This document shows positions 57,926 to 64,000 of a stretch of DNA of 64,000 bases, one piece after another (the stretch's first letter is position 1; each line of letters begins with the position of its first letter). The notes under the pieces are model-generated. The model did no database searches. It was given only the letters and a program-made list of their open reading frames with translations, and was not told where the DNA came from. Both the position numbers and the translations under genes were made by a program. The DNA is from Massospora cicadina (lineage: Eukaryota > Entomophthoromycota > Entomophthoromycetes > Entomophthorales > Entomophthoraceae). The DNA is taken from positions 1 to 64,000 of the forward strand of contig JAKSZP010017381.1 in NCBI GenBank assembly GCA_022478985.1. Direction: 5' to 3'.

Positions 57926-58402
57926 AGTGTCTGAAATAGAGCTTGTAAGATTTAATTAGGGACAGACAGACAGAATTGACAGTGAGTTTAAGAAAAGTGT
58001 ATAAAAAGTGATTATGCTGGGATTCAAACAACTGACCTTTTTAGAGTTGAAGTTTAGAGCCAAAAGCTGAGCTGATTATGGTAGAGGGGGTATTTTTAAA
58101 TTCAATTAGACTTTAGATTCAAAGTCTTGATTTAAATTAAAATTAGTAATTAGCCAAATGACCACTAACCACTTAACAAAACCATTTAAATATCAAATCA
58201 GCTGAATAGCAAACTGCTCAGTTGTAACAATATAGTGAATACCATCAAAGTATATATAAGATTTTCACTTTCACATATAAAACTTTTTATTTTACTATTA
58301 AAATAATATTTTTTAAAATTCATAAACCTTCTCAGGCATGCACATAACAACTAACCAAAGTTTCATTACAATTGGATGAATGGTATAGGAATGCATTTGG
58401 GA

Positions 58403-58996
58403 CATACATACATACATACATACATACATACATACATACATACATACATACATACATACATACATACATACATACATACATACATACATACATACATACA
58501 TACATACATACATACATACATACATACATACATACATACATACATACATACATACATACATACATACATACATACATACATACATACATACATACATACA
58601 TACATACATACATACATACATACATACATACATACATACATACATACATACATACATACATACATACATACATACATACATACATACATACATACATACA
58701 TACATACATACATACATACATACATACATACATACATACATACATACATACATACATACATACATACATACATACATACATACATACATACATACATACA
58801 TACATACATACATACATACATACATACATACATACATACATACATACATACATACATACATACATACATACATACATACATACATACATACATACATACA
58901 TACATACATACATACATACATACATACATACATACATACATACATACATACATACATACATACATACATACATACATACATACATACATACATACA

Positions 58997-59032
<36 letters not shown>

Positions 59033-59140
59033 TACATACATATACATACATACATACATACATACATACATACATACATACATACATACATACATACATA
59101 CATACATACATACATACATACATACATACACACATACACA

Positions 59141-59172
<32 letters not shown>

Positions 59173-59715
59173 CATACATACATACATACATACATACATA
59201 CATACATACATACATACATACATACATACATACATACATACATACATACATACATACATACATACATACATACATACATACATACATACATACATACATA
59301 CATACATACATACATACATACATACATACATACATACATACATACATACATACATACATACATACATACATACATACATACATACATACATACATACATA
59401 CATACATACATACATACATACATACATACATACATACATACATACATACATACATACATACATACATACATACATACATACATACATACATACATACATA
59501 CATACATACATACATACATACATACATACATACATACATACATACATACATACATACATACATACATACATACATACATACATACATACATACATACATA
59601 CATACATACATACATACATACATACATACATACATACATACATACATACATACATACATACATACATACATACATACATACATACATACATACATACATA
59701 CATACATACATACAT
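58403..59715. repeat. (CATA)n microsatellite, 1.3 kb
   Basis: About 328 tetranucleotide units, nearly perfect, with small interruptions at 59,024-59,045 (TATATATATACATAC), 59,128-59,140 (CACACATACACA) and 59,168. Because the unit has no stop in either strand's frames, long spurious open frames appear in all of them. It lies directly inside the Helitron 5' terminus, where related copies have only short CATA or CAGACAGA runs. Confidence 0.95.
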
Positions 59716-59816
59716 TTTTATATATATAGATGATAAACATTGGCATTTGCAAAACTTATCTTAAATGCATCCATACTGATTCTATACTACATATTATTAG
59801 TCATATGTTTCTGCAC

Positions 59817-60213
59817 TAACCCTTTTCATCATTTTCAAAAAAAATCATCCATTTTTTTGGCCTTAAATTTGGCACATATTTCTTAGCCGACATTCACTCT
59901 TTTTGTAATCATTTTGGTCCTTGTCCGTAACATAAATATCTAGTAGAATTGGTCTTTGTTCTTAACATAAATTTTTGGTAAATTTGGTCCTTGTCCGTAA
60001 CATAAATTTTTGGTAAATTTGGTCCTTGTCCATAACTTGAATATTTGACAAATTTTGAAATAAATATATGTAAATTTTATTATTTGGACGCATATATGCG
60101 TTTTTAGATTTACATACCCCTCAGATTTTGACCGCATATATGAGTTTTTAGATTTGCATCACCCCCCATTATTTGGATGCATATATGCGTCAAATGACTG
60201 AAAGGGCTAATAG
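59817..60213. mobile_element. MITE-like TIR element (~400 bp)
   Basis: The left end CTAACCCTTTTCATCATTTT and right end GACTGAAAGGGCTAA are inverted repeats, matching the ends of the 1.5-kb element at 23,885. Both contain the CGCATATATGCG palindrome with TTTTTAGATTT (60,086-60,190) and the block TTGGCCTTAAATTTGGCAC (59,858; complement at 25,336). No coding capacity. Confidence 0.65.
59912..60058. repeat. ~35-37-bp tandem repeat, four units
   Basis: Units TTGGTCCTTGTCCGTAACAT plus AAATTTTTGGTAAAT repeat four times with increasing divergence at the edges (starts near 59,913, 59,950, 59,984 and 60,019), inside the MITE. Confidence 0.8.
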
Positions 60214-60774
60214 CATTAGTCTGTTAAAAATATAATTAAAAAACTGTACTTCTTAGTAGGTTTGGTTTTTTAGCACAAAGTAAATTTTTTCCTCATTATG
60301 TTATCAACCAACAAATCTAACTTACTTTAAAGAGTTCTCTTAATTGATTGGATAACAGATAAGTAAATATGAAAGTATTCATAGAAATTCAGAGCATGTG
60401 GGCATAAGACCAGCACCTATAGGTTAAGATGCAGCAAAGTGATAGTTTATTCTAACTCTGTCACCAGAGAAGTAATATGAGAAATAAGTTTAAATTTGAG
60501 CATCAAATTTTAGATATAGCAACATGTTAGGGTGTGATAGATGCGCAACAACAACATAATAGACTTAATTTTTATAAATCATTAAAGTGGTGGCACAGAA
60601 TATGGTGATCTACCCATTAGCTTGTAGGGTGTATTCAAATTTTTATAAACTTAGGATCTGAAGATTTATATTTCACGCAGAACAACTTTCAAAAGTCAGC
60701 CCATGTTAGAATTATACATTATAAATGCTAAAGATTAATTAAAATTAGACTGTTTAAGGAGTGGTTAAAATGAC
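60214..60774. other. AT-rich sequence, nothing recognised
   Basis: No supported feature. Confidence 0.4.
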
Positions 60775-61030
60775 CCTGAAGACCCTCTATCACTGCCTCC
60801 CCAAGTTCAAAACCCATCGATGAACTTTGGGTAGGGGACAATTTTAACTATGTTGGTGTTGTGCATCAATGCCTTGAACTGAGATAGCAAATAGCAAAGG
60901 CAGTCCATGGAGTTCCTGGCCTATCATATGGCATGCATGGAGGTTTTCCGGGTTTATCCTCTTTTCCCACTTATTCAATTTCCCTTTAATCGGTGAAGTA
61001 TTGTCCTCAGATTGGCCCACCTCAAATAAA
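60775..61030 (+). mobile_element. SINE family B, nearly full length
   Basis: Starts with the head remnant GAAGACCCTCTATCACTGCC with CCCCAAGTTCAAAACCCA (box B-like). It continues through GATAGCAAATAGCAAAGGCA and CATGGAGTTCCTGGCCTATC and ends GATTGGCCCACCTCAAATAA. Box A is degraded and no target duplication was identified. Confidence 0.75.
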
Positions 61031-61612
61031 TTTAAAATTTGCAAACTTACATAGGATTATGCAATGCTAATCTGTAACTAAGAATTTTACTGAGTTTACT
61101 TAAATATGTCAAAATATGGTTTTTATCACTAATAAAATTATAACTAGTTAAGATGTTATTTTTATAAAACAAAAAAACAAATTTACTTAGTGTTAAAACA
61201 AAGATATAAAGTATTTATCCTATAACAAGTGACCTTAATTATTCTATCAATGCAAATTTTTTATATAGTCTATTTACAAATTTTATGGAGGTTTTGTTGG
61301 ATTCAACAAGTTATGCTTTCTTCAACATGTTCCAAAATTAGTATTTTATTTTATTTTTCAATTGACCCTAATTATTTAATAGCTATTTAATAACTTAAGG
61401 CCTCCAAAACTATAAGGACGATCCCCTGATAACCTTTTAAATATGACCAAAGGTTATAGATCTGTTTGACGCGCTTTTTTGACATATTTTTAGGAATCTT
61501 TGACTTAAAAATTCAATAGACCAATTGATTATGGTTGTTTTAATAATTACAGAAGTACTTAAATTTACTTTCATCCATTGCTGTTAATATTTGTAATTAA
61601 ACTCACTAAGGC
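61031..61612. other. AT-rich sequence, nothing recognised
   Basis: No supported feature. Confidence 0.4.
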
Positions 61613-61640
61613 AATATTGCTTTACAATTTAAATTTAAAT

Positions 61641-61918
61641 TTTATTTGAGGTGGGCCAACCTGGGGACAATACTGCACCAATTTAGGGGAAATATAATGA
61701 ATGGAAAACAAGGATAAATCTGGAAAACCTTCATGCATGGCGTATGATAGGCCAGGAACTCCATGGACCACCTTTGCTATTTGCTATCTCAGTTCAGGAC
61801 ATTGGTGTGCAACGCCAACACAGTCATAATTGTCCCCTACCCAAAGTTCCTGTACCAGAATTGAACTTGGGGAGGCAGTGGTAGAGGTCCCTATTCTACC
61901 ACTGGGGTATCCTCCCCT
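61641..61918 (-). mobile_element. SINE family B, full length
   Basis: Target duplication AATATTGCTTTACAATTTAA (61,613-61,632) and AATATTGCTTTACAATCTAA (61,919-61,938). The minus-strand head GGGGAGGATACCCCAGTGGT, box B-like CCAAGTTCAATTCTGG and tail GGTTGGCCCACCTCAAATAA match the copy at 53,469. Confidence 0.9.
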
Positions 61919-61938
61919 AATATTGCTTTACAATCTAA

Positions 61939-62697
61939 TTTCAATTTATACTATACTTTTTGGATCTATCTTTGGTTAAACTGAAAATAAGTTTATTGCT
62001 TTCATGGAAAGGATGCCAATGTTTACAGATTTATATCTGTGTGGGATAAAATGTGAGCATTAAGTTGCCATCTGTCACATATGAAAGTGGACTGAATTGC
62101 CATATATCACCTACAAAAACCAACTTTTCATCCTTAATAAAAAGCATTAGGTTTAAGATACTTTATCTGATAGTTTTTGATATATTTTATACCTATAGTT
62201 TATTAAAATTTGTATTAAATGATTGCCTAAAGTTTTTCTTACCTGGGGTAATTATTAATAACATAACCATGTTGGTTAATATTAACTTCCTGTTGCCATA
62301 CAGAGAAGCAATATAATCATTAAACCCTCCACAAATCTGGCTAGCAGCCGCCTAATAACAGTTTTATAGCACTCATTGCCATTATATCAGCTATATAATC
62401 TATAGTCATATACTTTATTAACCTGTTCAAATTTTAATACAATAATTTTAAGTATATAATCTAATATATTTGTTTCAAATTGAAGTATAAGGTATAGTAG
62501 ATAATAGCTAACTGATTCAACTTTTGTCTATATATATCTAAATTGACTTAAATTTCTATAACAAATTGCTATGAGACATATACTTCTCATGTGCAACTTA
62601 CAACTTAATATAAGTGGTTTCTATCTTTTGAACTTTTCCAATATTTTGATATCTTTCTATGTTGGTAAAAGAGATATTTTGATATAAATTAAAGATT
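61939..62697. other. AT-rich sequence, nothing recognised
   Basis: An 87-residue open stretch (62,053-62,316) is rich in Ile, Phe and Leu and has no motif; not called. Confidence 0.4.
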
Positions 62698-62710
62698 TAT
62701 TTAAAGTAAA

Positions 62711-62837
62711 CAAGATGGGTCTGACCTTGGGACAAATATACCACGCTGAGTTTTTTAGCCTGTGTTGGTTTCAAACCTGTTTCAAATTTAACCCAACCCA
62801 AAGCGGAGCAGAAACCACCCCACTATGCTATCCACTA
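62711..62837 (-). mobile_element. SINE family A, diverged
   Basis: The complement reads GTGGATAGCATAGTGGGGTG (box A-like), then TTTGAAACAGGTTTGAAACC (box B-like), then GTGGTATATTTGTCCCAAGG and TCAGACCCAT. Flanks share ATTTAAAGT (about 62,698 and 62,843), a weak target duplication. Confidence 0.65.
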
Positions 62838-62912
62838 CTTGTATTTAAAGTTTATCTTAAGTTATATATTAATTAATTTTTAGATGAAGTAACATAGTTA
62901 AAATATAATTAT

Positions 62913-62961
62913 ATTTTTTTTAGTACTAGATGGTCCCAACCCAAGGGGGGGGATTCATCGA
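62913..62961 (-). mobile_element. Short 5'-truncated non-LTR tail (49 bp)
   Basis: Target duplication TTAAAATATAATTAT (62,898-62,912 and 62,962-62,976), perfect. The minus-strand insert ends CTTGGGTTGGGACCATCTAG then TACTAAAAAAAA. It extends the shared tail to GGGTTGGGACC, matching TTGGGTTGGGCACCA of the 1.9-kb element. Confidence 0.9.
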
Positions 62962-62994
62962 TTAAAATATAATTATTAAATGTATAAATTCATT

Positions 62995-63196
62995 GTGGGA
63001 TGACTGGGGGCAATACTACATTAACTAATAGGGAGACTGCAAAATATAAATGTTGAAAAGGAGAATAAATCTGGGTAAACTTTTATGCATGGCATTTGAT
63101 AGACCAGGAAATCTATATACTGCCTTGCAATTTGTTATATCAGTTTGGGACATAGGTGCACAATGGCAACACAGTCATAATTATCCCTTACCTAAG
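62995..63196 (-). mobile_element. SINE family B, diverged fragment
   Basis: The complement contains ATTATGACTGTGTTGCCATT, GTGCACCTATGTCCCAAACT and CAATACTACATT/GGGGGCAATAC equivalents of the family body. The head is missing beyond 63,196 and the tail is degraded (CCCCCAGTCATCCCAC). Confidence 0.6.
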
Positions 63197-64000
63197 TATA
63201 TGTAAGGAGAGTGTCTGAAACTCTCCTGTTCCCAGCGTGGTAGTGCTTGGTGCACAGGGCCAACGCCTGGGAACTAGCTGTTAGTACAAAAGTTATTAGA
63301 GCCCAGCAGAGGGTGCTGGAGCAATAAAAAATTAAGTAGAGAAGCGTGATCTGTATAGTAAATAACCAACCAAAAGTGACGTGGTGCACAAGGGAAGAAG
63401 GGATAAGCGTCCCAGGTTGGAGGGAACCTGGGAGATCCAACGGTGCATAAGGGAATACCCTTATCTAATTAAAATGAAAAGGTTAACGTAGCATTAGACC
63501 TCCTCAAAGAGGCCCACGCACAGGATCATTTGTCTAGCATAAATAAAATGGGAAAAATGGGAAAGGTTTACTATGAGAAAGTCAACCAATAAGGAATGTT
63601 GGTCACAGAAATTAAATTTAAACTTCATTGGGGTAATTTGGGGTCTGCCAAAGCAGTCCCAAGCACCAATTCACCAATAGGTAAACACTACCATCTGAAT
63701 TTGTAGAATACACCAAAATCAACTTCACTCAAGTAATTGATTGAAGTTATATCCAACCTGAACACATGTTTTTGTAAATGGAATGGGTTTCAAACCCCTG
63801 TTCCTCAATCAACTGAATTAAACCGTCATCATTAATTGATTAAACTGTTCATTTTAACGCCTGGGCTGATGAAAGGGGCTGGGCGTTCTGCACCTCACTA
63901 GTAACAACCTGGTTTATTTATATTCTACCCAGCGTTGGTCTAATGTGTTCTTGAGGTCAGGAAGGGCCTGAAGCTTCACCTTCTGTGCCTCCTATCGACC
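63197..64000. other. Unclassified, GC-richer repeat edge
   Basis: Composition shifts after 63,200. A near-perfect inverted repeat GTTCCCAGCG / CGCCTGGGAAC (63,228-63,237 and 63,264-63,274) opens it. GGTGCACAAGGGAAGAAGGG (63,382) and GGTGCATAAGGGAATACC (63,441) recur. Further text such as CTGGGCGTTCTGCACC has no recognisable coding. It may be an LTR or element end continuing past the window. Confidence 0.4.

Larger units (their letters stand above)
56818..59730 (-). mobile_element. Helitron with helicase remnant and CATA microsatellite
   Basis: On the minus strand the 5' end is TCTATATATATAAAAATG after host A (59,731 complement). The 3' end is hairpin CCATTGCAAAGCATGG, then GTATTCTG, then CTAG, followed by host T: canonical Helitron termini. 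The interior holds a PIF1-type helicase fragment (57,925-57,075) and AACAAAACCATTTAAATATC-type repeats (58,150-58,230) as in the Helitron at 26-27.7 kb. The CATA array lies next to the 5' end. No Rep/HUH domain was found. This is the only Helitron here with helicase coding and may be related to the source of the short ones. Confidence 0.8.

Noticed and set aside
58313..59764. Several 450-480-residue open frames on both strands
   Set aside because: They are translations of the CATA microsatellite, which contains no stop in these frames (MYVC or THTYI repeats). Not genes.
1..64000. CRISPR arrays, prokaryotic operons, riboswitches
   Set aside because: None seen; introns, SINEs, LINEs and LTR elements show that this is eukaryotic DNA, and the tandem repeats have no spacer structure.

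Overview
This window looks like AT-rich, intron-bearing eukaryotic DNA from a genome dominated by transposable elements. Only one gene reads convincingly as a host gene: a four-exon seven-transmembrane receptor at 28,707-30,024 whose three introns are only 38, 34 and 34 nt. Nearly everything else is nested, decayed mobile DNA: Ty3/gypsy retrotransposons (one a chromodomain-bearing chromovirus), a LINE and an ORF1-only LINE relative, several tRNA-like SINEs, Helitrons, a TIR element, minisatellites and a 1.3-kb CATA microsatellite. Tiny introns, a chromovirus and the receptor topology suggest a large-genome, early-diverging fungus. Several Helitron-type motifs (CATA tracts, TATATATAGA ends, the 'CCTTTTTGAAGTC' motif) are of a kind I associate with insect genomes, so an insect-associated lineage is possible. 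The taxonomic guess is low confidence.

Layout. 1-5,745: a minus-strand Ty3/gypsy element running off the left edge, with its 5' LTR at 4,962-5,745 and an opposite-facing solo LTR of the same family inside it (2,773-3,537). 5,746-9,390: a decayed plus-strand LTR-element interior holding a SINE. 9,391-11,184: a solo LTR of a second family with a first-family solo LTR nested inside. 11,185-15,392: AT-rich sequence, 70-bp and 140-bp repeats and Helitron debris. 15,393-17,289: an ORF1-only non-LTR retroelement flanked by an 18-bp target duplication. 17,391-25,669: a Helitron mosaic interrupted by a 5.7-kb LTR element (17,737-23,460) and a TIR element (about 23,885-25,393). 26,081-27,716: a structurally complete Helitron without genes. 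28,707-30,024: the receptor gene.

31,200-44,560: an old minus-strand Ty3/gypsy element split by a younger plus-strand chromovirus (32,410-41,730), whose coding region is bracketed by a 1.43-kb direct repeat. A diverged third copy of that repeat lies at 44,679-45,962. 46,144-50,850: a decayed LINE with a CCHC knuckle and reverse transcriptase. 52,235-63,200: two SINE families, a Helitron with a PIF1-type helicase remnant and the CATA tract (56,818-59,730), and a MITE. 63,200-64,000: an unclassified repeat edge.

The most interesting signals are: (i) at least five 16-49-bp inserts that all end in (C)TAGTAYTAAAA and are flanked by target duplications, which are the extreme tails of one non-LTR family; (ii) three SINE families sharing one 3' tail; (iii) exact Helitron and TIR insertion sites proven by empty-site paralogues in the same window; (iv) the bracketing 1.43-kb module of the chromovirus; and (v) the 34-nt introns.
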